Source: Planctomycetaceae bacterium
GTDB lineage: Bacteria > Planctomycetota > Planctomycetia > Planctomycetales > Planctomycetaceae
DNA length: 64,000 nucleotides
Direction of reading: 5' to 3'
Assembly: GCA_021732995.1 (NCBI GenBank)
Contig: JAKFWA010000132.1
Span: 62,001 to 126,000 of the forward strand
Shown here piece by piece: positions 33,954 to 42,820 of this stretch; position 1 is the stretch's first letter, and each line of letters starts with the position of its first letter. The notes under the pieces are model-generated. The model saw only the letters and a list, made by a program, of their open reading frames with translations, searched no databases and was not told the origin of the DNA. The position numbers were made by a program, and so were the translations under genes.

Positions 33954-36434
33954 GTGCTGCTCGATAGGACACACCGCCAGTGGGCGTTGATCTCTACGGC
34001 CATCTTTGCCGTGGCGACGGTCGTCTATGTGATCTATGTCAACTCGACTCCCAAAGGCGCAACGGGCGGCAGCTTTGTGGGTTTGATGTATGGCATCATC
34101 GGCACCGCGATGATGATCTTTGCCGGGCTGCTGGCCGGACGAAAACAGGTCCCACACTGGCGACTGGGCAGTGCTCAGTTCTGGCTGCGCGGGCACTTGT
34201 GGCTGGGAGCGCTCAGCTTCCCCTTCATCATCTATCACAGCGGTTTTGGCCTCGGCGGATTGCTGGAACAAGTGCTGTGGTTCTTCTTCAGCCTGGTCAT
34301 CGCGAGCGGCTTCTTCGGTCTGCTGATGCAGAACTTTCTGCCGCGTCTGATCACAACTCAGATCCCGCGTGAGACATTCGTTGCCCAGTTGCCCTACGTC
34401 CGCAAACGCGCCCGATTGGTGTGCGACAAGCTGGTGTCGATGGACTGCGGCCGGATCAAGCTGGGTGATGATTCGTTGAAGCCCATGCTCGAAGTTCTGG
34501 CCAAACACGCGGTGGAAGTGGCTGAGAAGTCTGCAGCAGCGAAGGGCAAGGAAGAAAAGGACAAGGTCAAAGAGATCAAGGAAAACTGGGCCGAGCGGCT
34601 GGAACCCGAAAGCCGGACTCTGTTTCTGGAGATGGCTCTCTACGCGAAGTCCGAAAAGTGGATCACGCGCGAAGACGATTTCACCGGCAGCTTGCACGAC
34701 GTTTATGAGTTCACGGGCATTTCACTGCCTCAGGCGACCGCTAAGAAGAAAGCTTCCAGTGCCGCTGCGGAAGGTCCGGCCGGGTTGGAAGGCTTGCTCG
34801 GCGAGAAGCCGAATAAAGCTCAACTGTCGCTGGAAGCCAGCCGCGCCAAGCGTATGGAAGGGGCCAGCAGTCACAGCGGTGATAAGAAGATTTCAGCCCT
34901 CGACATGATGAAACTGCGAGCTGCCGCGAAGAAGGCGCTCGAAGGTGCGTCAACGGACGGCTCGTCAGTGGGCAGCTCCGTGGTGACGATGGCACCACCG
35001 AAACCGGCAGCTCCCGTAAAGAAACCAAGTCCATTAGAGGCAGCCCGCGCGCAGGCCGCAAAGAAAGCCGAAGCAAACGCATCCGCAGATTCTGCCGCTG
35101 CGGCACCTGCCGCCGAGCCAGAGAAGAAACTTTCGCCGTTGGAACTGATGAAGAAACAGGCGGAGGCCAAGAAGGCTGCGGCGGGAGGCGCCGACAAGCC
35201 CGCCGAAGCGGCCGCGCCAGCTCCAGCAGCAGAAAGTTCCGCAGCACCTGCTGAACCGCCGAAGAAACTCAGTCCGCTCGAGTTGGCTCGTCAGCAAGCC
35301 ACCAAGAAGGCCGCGTTGAGTGGTGGTGCTCCCGCCGACAAGCCCATCGTCACACAAGTTGAACCTGCACCTGCGGCACCCAGTGCTCCGGCGGCCGAGC
35401 CCGAGAAGAAGCTTTCTCCGTTGGAACTCATGAAGCAGCAGGCGGCAGCCAAGAAGGCGACGGCAGCCACTGCCGAGAAGCCTGCTGGAGAAGAAGCACC
35501 TGCTGCCGCTGAACAGCCTGCTGCTCAGGCTGCTCCTGCAGAGGTTCCAGCCGCCGAACCAGAGAAAAAGCTTTCGCCGCTGGAACTCATGAAGCAACAG
35601 GCCGCTGCGAAGAAGGCTGCTGCTTCTGGAGAACCTGCGGCAAGTGCTCCCGCCCCCGCGCCGGCCGATGCGCCTGCAGCTCCCACCGGGGAACCGGAGA
35701 AGAAGCTGTCTCCGCTGGAGTTGATGAAGCAGCAATCCGCTGCCAAGAAAGCGGCTGCGGCTGGTCCGGCTCCTGCCGCGGAAGGTGCCGCGGCACCAGC
35801 AGCCGCTCCTGCCGCAGAGGGCGAGAAGAAGGTCTCGCCGTTAGAGCTGATGAAACAACAAGCGGCGGCGAAGAAAGCGGGGGCTCCCGCTGCTGGAGAT
35901 CCTCCGGCGGCTGCCGCACCGGCAGCCGCTGGGGATAAGCCGAAGTCGCCGCTGGAGCTGATGAAGGAGAAAGCCGCTGGTGCGAAGCCCGCTGCGGCAG
36001 CAGCGGCAGCCGACAAACCCGCCGCGCCGCCAAAACCAGTCGCTCCACCGAAGCCCACCGCGCCTGCACCGGAAATCGTTAAACGCGTGACCGCGCCGGT
36101 TCAGGTGCTGCGAACGGGCGAGTTACATCAGTTCTATTCCACGATGGTGCGACCGTTCCTGAATGGTTCGGGGCGTGAAGGCCGCCTGTCCGACGCGGTG
36201 ACGGCCAACCGTGAATTCACTCAGATGCGCGAGATCCTGCCGATTGAACTGCATGACGTGATTCAAGTGCTGCAGGATCGCACCGATGAGCATCGTCAGT
36301 ACGCCGAACTGGAACGCATCCATCACTGGCTGCACTACTGGCTGGCACTGCACATCCCGTTTTCGATTGCGTTGTTCGTTCTGGTCTTCACTCACATCGT
36401 GATTGCGTTGCGTGTGGTCCCGTGGAACTTTTAG
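33954..36434 (+). CDS. Membrane cytochrome-b-like protein with Ala/Lys/Pro repeat region between its haem-type helices
   Basis: An 826-residue protein, GTG start at 33954. Four membrane helices occupy the first 140 residues. The third carries two histidines spaced H-x13-H (RGHLWLG...FIIYHSG). Residues about 355-677 are eight repeats built on KKLSPLELMKQQAAAKKA. A final helix near the C-terminus again carries H-x13-H (ALHIPFS...FTHIVIA), and a HHWLHYW segment precedes it. H-x13-H on two helices is the bis-His dihaem b arrangement of quinol-oxidising cytochromes b, so I infer two b haems across the membrane. The partner helices lie more than 700 residues apart in sequence. It sits between the ferredoxin and the decahaem cytochrome, as expected for the membrane step of a redox complex. 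Confidence 0.72.
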   Translation: MLLDRTHRQWALISTAIFAVATVVYVIYVNSTPKGATGGSFVGLMYGIIGTAMMIFAGLLAGRKQVPHWRLGSAQFWLRGHLWLGALSFPFIIYHSGFGLGGLLEQVLWFFFSLVIASGFFGLLMQNFLPRLITTQIPRETFVAQLPYVRKRARLVCDKLVSMDCGRIKLGDDSLKPMLEVLAKHAVEVAEKSAAAKGKEEKDKVKEIKENWAERLEPESRTLFLEMALYAKSEKWITREDDFTGSLHDVYEFTGISLPQATAKKKASSAAAEGPAGLEGLLGEKPNKAQLSLEASRAKRMEGASSHSGDKKISALDMMKLRAAAKKALEGASTDGSSVGSSVVTMAPPKPAAPVKKPSPLEAARAQAAKKAEANASADSAAAAPAAEPEKKLSPLELMKKQAEAKKAAAGGADKPAEAAAPAPAAESSAAPAEPPKKLSPLELARQQATKKAALSGGAPADKPIVTQVEPAPAAPSAPAAEPEKKLSPLELMKQQAAAKKATAATAEKPAGEEAPAAAEQPAAQAAPAEVPAAEPEKKLSPLELMKQQAAAKKAAASGEPAASAPAPAPADAPAAPTGEPEKKLSPLELMKQQSAAKKAAAAGPAPAAEGAAAPAAAPAAEGEKKVSPLELMKQQAAAKKAGAPAAGDPPAAAAPAAAGDKPKSPLELMKEKAAGAKPAAAAAAADKPAAPPKPVAPPKPTAPAPEIVKRVTAPVQVLRTGELHQFYSTMVRPFLNGSGREGRLSDAVTANREFTQMREILPIELHDVIQVLQDRTDEHRQYAELERIHHWLHYWLALHIPFSIALFVLVFTHIVIALRVVPWNF
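35017..35985 (+). repeat. Eight coding repeats of an SPLELMKQQ motif
   Basis: The DNA encodes eight copies of a unit with core K(K/P)xSPLE(L/A)(M/A)(K/R)xQA and variable Ala/Pro-rich spacers of 25-40 residues. Copies 2, 4, 5, 6 and 7 are near identical in the core. Codons vary among copies, so selection acts on the protein rather than a fresh DNA amplification. The charged helix plus flexible spacer pattern suggests a cytoplasmic tether or docking arm. Confidence 0.75.
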
Positions 36435-36505
36435 CTCTTTGCTGACTGCTTCTTGTTTGACTCTGACTGCGTTTCAGCACTCCCTCGACAGCACCTTTCA
36501 ACACC

Positions 36506-38185
36506 ATGCCGATCTATTTCACAAGCCGCGAGCTTTCCGAACGAGTCGAGAAAGACGCTCAGAAGCATGCCAACCGGTTCCGCCGCCGCACGTGGTGGGC
36601 GAGCCTCTGGCTGTGCGTCGGGTGCTTGGGCTGGCTGTTCTTCAAGGGCGCCGTGGGTGAACAGCGTATCTTTGAAGGTGGTCAACTCGCCTCGCATCAC
36701 CGCTTCATCGAGAACGATTGCGCGAGGTGCCATACCAAGTGGGCACCGCTGCAGCGGCTGGTGTCGCTCGACTTCAACCATTCGGTGCATTCGGTTGAGA
36801 ATAAGGCCTGCGTTGAATGCCATCCGGGCGCGAGCCATCACGACACGCAGTCGCCTAAGCACGACGACATCTCCTGTGCGTTCTGTCACAACGAACACAT
36901 CGGGGACTTGGGCCTGAAGCGGATGCCCGACTCGGCCTGCACCTCTTGCCATCGCAATCTCGACAAACACTTCACCGCGCCCGCCGATGGTGCTTCGTCG
37001 AGTTTCGTGGCCGCCGTCAGCACCTTCAGCAATGACAACGGTCACCCGGAGTTCGCGGTGCGGCGCCTGTTGGCGGGATCACCCAGCGATGAACGGCTGG
37101 GGCCCGGCCACAAGGTCTTCAAGCTGCTGGAAAGCGTTGAAGGTAAGGATGGCAAAGAAAGCGGGCAGCGTTATCGAGACGCTGCCAAGATCAAGTTCAA
37201 TCATGAACTCCATCTGGGCATCCTGCTGGGGCCAAATCAGAAAGTGCTGCTCGAGCGAATCGGACTCGATGGCGGCAAGCTGAACGTCGATCTGCAGAAC
37301 CTCATGGATGGCAGCCAGGTCTGCACGATGTGCCATCAGGTCGACCCAGCCGGTCGCTACATGCAGTCCATCAGTTTTGAAAAGCACTGCCACCAGTGCC
37401 ACAAGATGTGGGTCGACGACAAGACGGAATCACCTCACGAAGCTCCGGAAGTTGTGCGCGGCTTCCTGACCGAGCACTTCACGTTGCAGGTGATCAACTC
37501 GCCGGAACGCTTCCAGATTGAGCCTCAGGATCGTGCCGTGCCCGGACGCCAACAGCGTCCGCGACTGTCGGCTGCCGAGGCTAAAGCCGTCGCGGGTGAA
37601 GTTGCCAAGTCCGAAGCCGAACTGCAGAAGAAGCCCGCTCCGGGAGCTGAAGAACTGCAGAAGCTGTTGTCTCAGGCGGAGAACTCAGCCGCCCGACGCG
37701 AGAACGGCGTGAAGTCGACCTGTGCCAAGTGCCATGAACTCGGTGTTGCGGAAAGCGGCGTCGGAAAGCTCGAACCCAACTGGACGGTGCAACCGACCAA
37801 CATTCCCACCCGCTGGCAGCCGCATGCGGTCTTCAGCCATCGGGGACACCAACTGTTGAACTGCGCGGAATGTCATGGTCTGGCGGACAAGGACGCCAAC
37901 GCGAAGCAGGATTACCTGCCGCACACCAGTGTTTTCCACAGTCGTGATACCGGTGACGTGCTGTTGCCGGGAGTGGCTTTGTGCCGTCGCTGCCATTCCA
38001 CCACGCCTGAACAATCTCCGGAAGGTAACGCTCCGCGTCACATTGGGGCGCGCGCGGGTTGTGTCGAATGCCACATCTACCACGATCACAGCAAGGACGC
38101 GTTTATCGGCCATCAGAATCCGATGCTTGGAACCAGCCGGGTCCAAGTCGACGCAATTCTGAAGTCCAATCCAAACGACAAATGA
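36506..38185 (+). CDS. Membrane-anchored decahaem c-type cytochrome
   Basis: A 559-residue protein with ten CxxCH haem sites: CARCH, CVECH, CAFCH, CTSCH, CTMCH, CHQCH, CAKCH, CAECH, CRRCH and CVECH. A single hydrophobic segment (about residues 31-48, WASLWLCVGCLGWLFFKG) after a basic N-terminus should anchor it in the inner membrane with the haems outside. The sites fall in two groups, four near residues 75-155 and six from about 275 onward, with an EAELQKKPAPGAEELQKLL coiled segment between the sixth and seventh. It follows the b-type membrane gene by 71 bases and precedes two more multihaem genes on the same strand. I infer it takes electrons from the b haems into the periplasm. It is not NrfA, octahaem or OmcA-like by haem order. 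Confidence 0.87.
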   Translation: MPIYFTSRELSERVEKDAQKHANRFRRRTWWASLWLCVGCLGWLFFKGAVGEQRIFEGGQLASHHRFIENDCARCHTKWAPLQRLVSLDFNHSVHSVENKACVECHPGASHHDTQSPKHDDISCAFCHNEHIGDLGLKRMPDSACTSCHRNLDKHFTAPADGASSSFVAAVSTFSNDNGHPEFAVRRLLAGSPSDERLGPGHKVFKLLESVEGKDGKESGQRYRDAAKIKFNHELHLGILLGPNQKVLLERIGLDGGKLNVDLQNLMDGSQVCTMCHQVDPAGRYMQSISFEKHCHQCHKMWVDDKTESPHEAPEVVRGFLTEHFTLQVINSPERFQIEPQDRAVPGRQQRPRLSAAEAKAVAGEVAKSEAELQKKPAPGAEELQKLLSQAENSAARRENGVKSTCAKCHELGVAESGVGKLEPNWTVQPTNIPTRWQPHAVFSHRGHQLLNCAECHGLADKDANAKQDYLPHTSVFHSRDTGDVLLPGVALCRRCHSTTPEQSPEGNAPRHIGARAGCVECHIYHDHSKDAFIGHQNPMLGTSRVQVDAILKSNPNDK

Positions 38186-38254
38186 TGAGAGCGCTCTTCA
38201 CGTTGTAACTCAGTGCGTCATCATTCGGATGGGCCGACCATCGCGGAGTCTTCC

Positions 38255-39811
38255 ATGCGTCGCCGGAACCTCACAATCCAAACAGTCGCTGCGATCGCTG
38301 CAGTTGCTGGACTCAGCACACTCGCGCCACACAGCCGGGGTGTTGAGCCCGTCACTCTGCGACTCGCCGCTCAGCCGGTTGAAGCTGGCAAGGGCTCAGC
38401 GGCGGCGGCTGAGATCTCCTCGAAGCTCTTCGTGGGCACGGCGTCCTGCACGGCGGTCAGTTGCCACGGCAACAGCCCCAAGTACGGGATGGTTGGCAGC
38501 GAGCACACGCAATGGCTGCAGAACGACAAGCACGCGGACGCCTACAACGTGCTGTTCAACGAAGTCTCGGTCAACATGGCCAAGGCTCTGAAGCTGGAAA
38601 CTCCCGCTCACCAGGCGCAGCTCTGCCTGAACTGCCACGGCCCGGCCGCTGAGCCGCCTGCCATCGCCGCCTTCAATCCTTCACACCAGAATCTGGTGAT
38701 GGACGGCGTGAGCTGCGAAGCCTGCCACGGTGAAGCCTCGAAGTGGCTCGGCCCACACATCCGAGCGGACTGGAAATCAAAAAACGTCGAACAGAAGGCT
38801 GAGTACGGTTTCCGCGACACCAAAGACTTGTGGACTCGCGCCAAACTCTGCGCAGACTGCCACGTTGGCGCTCCAGGTCGCGACGTGAATCATGATCTCT
38901 ACGCCGCCGGGCATCCGCGGCTGTCGTTCGAACTATCCGCCTTCCATGCGTTGATGCCAGCACACTGGAGCCGCGATCATGATCGCGCGACGGGAGCCGG
39001 GATCAGCTCTGCTCAGCGTGCGGGCAAAATCGATAAGTCACCGTTTGAAGCCAAGCTGTGGGCACTCGGTCAGGCCGCGTCTGCTGAAGCCGCGATTGAT
39101 CTGCTGATCCATCGCGCCAAAACTGCGAACGTGGCGAACCAGCCAGCGGAAACCTATCCAGCGGGCGCGGTTGTGGGTTCATGGCCTGAGTTGGCGGAAA
39201 CGGCCTGCTTCGCGTGTCACCACAATCTGTCTTCGCCCAGTTGGCGACAGTCGGCAACTCGTTACTCCAACCGCAAGCCCGGTGGTTATCCGTGGGGCAC
39301 CTGGCTGTTCCCGCTGGTGCCGCAAGCCGCAGAACTCGCGGGCATCGATATGCCACCGAACATGGGACCGCTCGCGGAACTCACCCGTGAAATGTCCAAG
39401 CCGCTGCCGGATCAAAAGGCCGTCATCGATCACGCCACAGGCTTGCAAGTACGTCTCAATGCCATCGGTCAGGACTTGAACAAGAAGACGCCGACCGCTG
39501 ACGAGATCGGTAAACTCTTTGTGAGTGTCGCCAGCAACGGCGGTGATCTGTCAAAGCAGTCCTGGGACGAGGCCACTCAGGTCTATCTCGCGCTGGTCGC
39601 TCTGAATCGCGGTCATCGTGATGCATCCGGTCAGCCCGTCAGCGTGAAGGGATCGCCGGAGTGCAATGAAACCATCCCCGGACTTTGCGAGATACGCGGA
39701 GTGCTGGAATTCGAACCGGGCTACGACAGCCCTTTGAAATACCTGAGTAAGCCAGATGTGAACCTGGAAGAGAAGTTGAACCAGATCAAAGTCTCGTTTG
39801 AGAAACGCTGA
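38255..39811 (+). CDS. Periplasmic multihaem cytochrome, c554-like (four CxxCH plus one Cx4CH)
   Basis: The start ATG at 38255, with GGAG about ten bases upstream, gives an Arg-rich signal peptide (MRRRNLTIQTVAAIAAVAGL). The mature protein has an unusual Cx4CH site (SCTAVSCHG) followed by CLNCH, CEACH, CADCH and CFACH. The surrounding text (ACHGEASKWLGPH, HDLYAAGHPRLSFE) matches the cytochrome c554-like family, and Tyr-Ala-Ala-Gly-His may supply axial ligands. It is clearly paralogous to the next gene. Cx4CH can accept haem in some cytochromes but may need a dedicated lyase, so the haem count is four or five. Its place in the cluster suggests an electron carrier or terminal reductase; the substrate is unknown. 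Confidence 0.82.
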   Translation: MRRRNLTIQTVAAIAAVAGLSTLAPHSRGVEPVTLRLAAQPVEAGKGSAAAAEISSKLFVGTASCTAVSCHGNSPKYGMVGSEHTQWLQNDKHADAYNVLFNEVSVNMAKALKLETPAHQAQLCLNCHGPAAEPPAIAAFNPSHQNLVMDGVSCEACHGEASKWLGPHIRADWKSKNVEQKAEYGFRDTKDLWTRAKLCADCHVGAPGRDVNHDLYAAGHPRLSFELSAFHALMPAHWSRDHDRATGAGISSAQRAGKIDKSPFEAKLWALGQAASAEAAIDLLIHRAKTANVANQPAETYPAGAVVGSWPELAETACFACHHNLSSPSWRQSATRYSNRKPGGYPWGTWLFPLVPQAAELAGIDMPPNMGPLAELTREMSKPLPDQKAVIDHATGLQVRLNAIGQDLNKKTPTADEIGKLFVSVASNGGDLSKQSWDEATQVYLALVALNRGHRDASGQPVSVKGSPECNETIPGLCEIRGVLEFEPGYDSPLKYLSKPDVNLEEKLNQIKVSFEKR

Positions 39812-39898
39812 GCCAAACTTGTGTCGGGTGGCTCGCCACTGGCCGTCCGCCGACGCCAACGAACCACGCGAAGAGCCCACAGACAAGAGGACTGATTC

Positions 39899-41581
39899 AT
39901 GTCGCTGAGTATCTGGACCACTCAAACTCGCGCACTCTCATCTCTCGTGACGAGCGGTCTCGCGCTGGCCGGGCTGAGCATGTTCACGCTGACTGCGGCG
40001 GCTCAAGAAGCGGCTCCGAAGCCAATCGGCGAATACATCGGCGTGCAGGAGTGCGTGGCCTGCCACAATCAGGAAGTCAAAGCCGGACAGCCCGCTGGCG
40101 GCGGTTTGACAGCTCTGGCCCTCAATCGCGAACTCTGTGCGCTCGACGAGATCCGCACCTTCGAAAGCAAGGACAAACACATCAAGGCCTTCGAACTGCT
40201 CAAGGGCGAACTCGGCCAGAAGATGGAAAAGATCCTCGGCTACAAGGTTACTGAGGACAAACGCTGCCTCGCCTGCCATGCCAACTGGCACTGGAAGGAA
40301 GGTTTTGAGAAGCCGCAGTTGTTTGAGTTCGGTGTGACCTGCGAGTCCTGCCACGGTCCGGCTTCCAAGTGGAAAGACCCGCACGTCAAGCTCGACTGGC
40401 GTAAGACCAATCCGGGTGACAAAGAGAAGGACGCCGGGTTTGTCGACGTTCGCAATCCGATCCGTCGCGCTCGGCAGTGCTTCTCGTGCCATATCGGCGA
40501 CGTGAAGGAAGGCAAGGTCGTCACTCACGAAATGTACGCAGCCGGCCATCCGCCGTTGCCGGGCATCGAGATGGAGACCTTCGTCTCGCAGATGCCTTTC
40601 CACTGGCGAACGCTGCGTGAGCGCGGTGACTTCACCAACCGCGCTGAATATCTGAAAGCCAACTTCCCCGGCCAGGAAAAGCCGGAAGAAGACCTGCCGC
40701 GCACCAAGTCCACTCTGATCGGTGGAGTGATGGCGCTGCGTGAAGCCCTCGACCTGTTCGGTGAGCAAGCCGTTGATAAGCATCAGGATTCCGTCTGGCC
40801 GGAACTGGCGGTCTTTGACTGCTCGGCGTGCCACCACGACCTGCGAGCCAAGAGCTGGCGTCGCGTGCGTGGTTACGGCAAGGCGATTCCGGGCCGGCCG
40901 CAGTTCTTCGCTTGGCCGACGGCTCTGGTGAAGGTCGCGATCCGGCATCGAGCCGGTGCTGACGACGCGGAATTCAAGAAGCAATGGGACGAGTTCGCCG
41001 CGAAGTACGACGCGCTGCGAACTGTGCTCGACAAGCAACCGTTTGGTGATCGTCAACAGGTCCACACCATCACTCATGGGGAGAACGGCATCGTGCCGTG
41101 GCTCGACAAGCTGGCTGACGACATCTTCAAGAGCAAGACTCAAGCTCCGGAAGCCAAACTGGCCCTGCAAACTCTGGTGTCGCTCGAACCGACCGACTAC
41201 CCGGACTTCCATTCGGCCCGGCAGACCATCTGGGCGATCCGCACCATTCGGTCTGAACTGAGTGTCGACTATCCGAAGTTCAAACCCATCAAGACCGGCG
41301 GCGAGAAGGAAACCATCAAGGAAGCTCAAGAGCGTTCAATGGCCAACCTGCTGCTGTTCCGCGAATGGGAACAGGGACCGAAGATGGATTCGCTGCGGAA
41401 GACGGACGAGGTTCTCAGTGGACTTGAGTTTTCCCAGAAGCTGCGTCTGAAGCTGCCCGCCGGTGTGGATTACGTCATCGCCGACCAGCTCCCTGACGCC
41501 TTGAACGCCGTCGCCGACTACGACCCCGAATGGTTCCGCGCCCAGTTGGCGAAGCTCGCCAAAGAGATGAAGACGGAGTGA
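39899..41581 (+). CDS. Periplasmic pentahaem cytrochrome, c554-like, paralogue of the preceding gene
   Basis: A 560-residue protein with a signal peptide (ending MFTLTAAAQE) and five CxxCH sites: CVACH, CLACH, CESCH, CFSCH and CSACH. The block CESCHGPASKWKDPH followed by HEMYAAGHPPLPGIEMETF aligns with the neighbour's CEACHGEASKWLGPH and HDLYAAGHPRLSFELSAF, so the two arose by tandem duplication and then diverged. Here the first site is a normal CxxCH and is separated from the second by an extra helical insertion. After the last haem site comes about 270 residues of haem-free helical sequence. It is the last gene of the redox cluster; the 325-base gap behind it holds a hairpin. Confidence 0.87.
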   Translation: MSLSIWTTQTRALSSLVTSGLALAGLSMFTLTAAAQEAAPKPIGEYIGVQECVACHNQEVKAGQPAGGGLTALALNRELCALDEIRTFESKDKHIKAFELLKGELGQKMEKILGYKVTEDKRCLACHANWHWKEGFEKPQLFEFGVTCESCHGPASKWKDPHVKLDWRKTNPGDKEKDAGFVDVRNPIRRARQCFSCHIGDVKEGKVVTHEMYAAGHPPLPGIEMETFVSQMPFHWRTLRERGDFTNRAEYLKANFPGQEKPEEDLPRTKSTLIGGVMALREALDLFGEQAVDKHQDSVWPELAVFDCSACHHDLRAKSWRRVRGYGKAIPGRPQFFAWPTALVKVAIRHRAGADDAEFKKQWDEFAAKYDALRTVLDKQPFGDRQQVHTITHGENGIVPWLDKLADDIFKSKTQAPEAKLALQTLVSLEPTDYPDFHSARQTIWAIRTIRSELSVDYPKFKPIKTGGEKETIKEAQERSMANLLLFREWEQGPKMDSLRKTDEVLSGLEFSQKLRLKLPAGVDYVIADQLPDALNAVADYDPEWFRAQLAKLAKEMKTE

Positions 41582-41906
41582 TGCGTGGCAACCCTGGAGT
41601 GCTGAGGCTTGATTCAGCCCTCCATTGTTTGCGGATGTCAGTCTGGCGGCAGAGAAGAACGTAGCCGTTCACCTGCCTGCGGATGAAGGTTTTGCGAGAA
41701 CGCTGGCTTCACGGCCCGGGTCATTGGCCGTGTGCAGCCGCCGCGCCGCAAGAGATGGAGTGCTCCGTCGAGCCGGAGCACTCCAAGACGCAGGACTCGT
41801 CTTGTTGCTGTCTTCGGGGTTGCGATAGAAGACCCTGCTGCGCGGCGGGCGAAGTCTGCCGCTGCGCGTGATTACGGTTCGTACCTCGGCGCGAAAAGGA
41901 TGTCGC
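41582..41906. other. Gap behind the redox cluster with palindrome
   Basis: There is no gene apart from an in-frame extension (to GTG 41868) of the following CDS, which I do not favour. A perfect hairpin lies at 41757-41784, and a fragment of the same repeat (TGGAGTGCTGAGGC) occurs at about 41597. The end of the multihaem operon and the promoter of the DUF1573 gene must both lie here. Confidence 0.5.
41757..41784. repeat. Perfect 11-bp inverted repeat, second copy of the 17200 family
   Basis: GGAGTGCTCCG (41757-41767) is the exact reverse complement of CGGAGCACTCC (41774-41784), with a six-base loop. Apart from one arm change and its loop sequence it repeats the hairpin at 17200-17227. The two copies are 24 kb apart and both lie behind gene ends. 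Confidence 0.65.
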
Positions 41907-42758
41907 GTGGGTTCTGCAAATACTCCTCGAAACTTCTGGCTCTCGGCAGCTCCTGCGCTGGTCGCTCTGCTGCCGGCCGTGTGCTGTTTCGGCTTTTCCC
42001 TGCTGGGACCGCGACCGTCGCAGGCTGAGCCCGGTCCTGAACGTCCTCCGCTGGCCTTTCACCAATATCAGGTGAATCTAGGCCGCGTCGAACCGAAACG
42101 CGATCACTTCGCGCGGTTCAGTTTCACGAACAACAGCCAGAAGCCGATGGAGCTGCGGAAGCTTGAGACTAGTTGCGGCTGCCTGTCGCAACATCAGAGT
42201 AAGAAAGAATTTGCAGCGAACGAGCAGGGCGAATTCTTCCTGCGGATTCAGTCTGCAAATCAAGAGCCCGGAGCCAAGGAATACACCTGCAAGGCGATCT
42301 ACGGCCCGGTCGGCGAACCCGATGTGAAGTATGAAACCGAGTTGCGGTTTCTGATCACTCTGCCCGACCTGACCGTCGTCGTGCGGCCCCGAGTGCTCGT
42401 GTTCCACCAGCCCAATGGCAACCTGACGACTCACGCGGTGACCATCACCGACCTGCGCGAGAAGCCGCTGCACATTCTGAACGCCACCTGCGATGAGCCG
42501 TTCGTGAAGGTGAAAATCGACGAAGATGGCCCGCAGTCACTGGCGGATCGGGAAGCGGGCGTTGTCGGACGCATCCAGGTTTCGGTCGGAGAAGTCCCGG
42601 CCGGTCGCCACGAATGTGAAATCCGCCTGCATACGACTGATCGGGAATTCAATCTGGTGAAGGTCCCCGTGCGGGTCTTTGGTCCCGATCCGAAGGCTGC
42701 TCGCAGTCGCCCCAGCTTTGAACCTGCCGACGCGTCAGACGACGACGGCCGACAGTAA
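41907..42758 (+). CDS. Exported DUF1573 protein
   Basis: I start it at GTG 41907, which has AAAAGGA eight bases upstream and leaves a compact signal peptide (LSAAPALVALLPAVCCFGFS). GTG 41868 would add 13 residues. The DUF1573 domain, an immunoglobulin-like fold, covers about residues 45-150: YQVNLGRVEPKRDHFARFSF, then NNSQKPMELRKLETSCGC, the family's hallmark SCGC. A second beta domain (LTVVVRPRVLVFHQ...TITDLREKPL) follows. The family is abundant in planctomycetes and Bacteroidetes; the role is unknown. The next gene follows in 62 bases and both proteins are exported, so they may be co-transcribed. Confidence 0.8.
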   Translation: MGSANTPRNFWLSAAPALVALLPAVCCFGFSLLGPRPSQAEPGPERPPLAFHQYQVNLGRVEPKRDHFARFSFTNNSQKPMELRKLETSCGCLSQHQSKKEFAANEQGEFFLRIQSANQEPGAKEYTCKAIYGPVGEPDVKYETELRFLITLPDLTVVVRPRVLVFHQPNGNLTTHAVTITDLREKPLHILNATCDEPFVKVKIDEDGPQSLADREAGVVGRIQVSVGEVPAGRHECEIRLHTTDREFNLVKVPVRVFGPDPKAARSRPSFEPADASDDDGRQ

Positions 42759-42820
42759 GCCACGCCGCCAGAACACTTGCCGCCGACCATCCACTTCTCA
42801 TCTCCGCGACGGAATCTCCG

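Noticed and set aside
35017-35985. Repeats with spacers considered as a CRISPR array.
   Set aside because: The periodicity is coding (SPLELMKQQ), spacers are in frame and Ala-rich, and repeat DNA varies at codon third positions.
39938-41329. A 463-codon reverse frame.
   Set aside because: Antisense to the pentahaem cytochrome, whose five CxxCH sites prove the forward frame.
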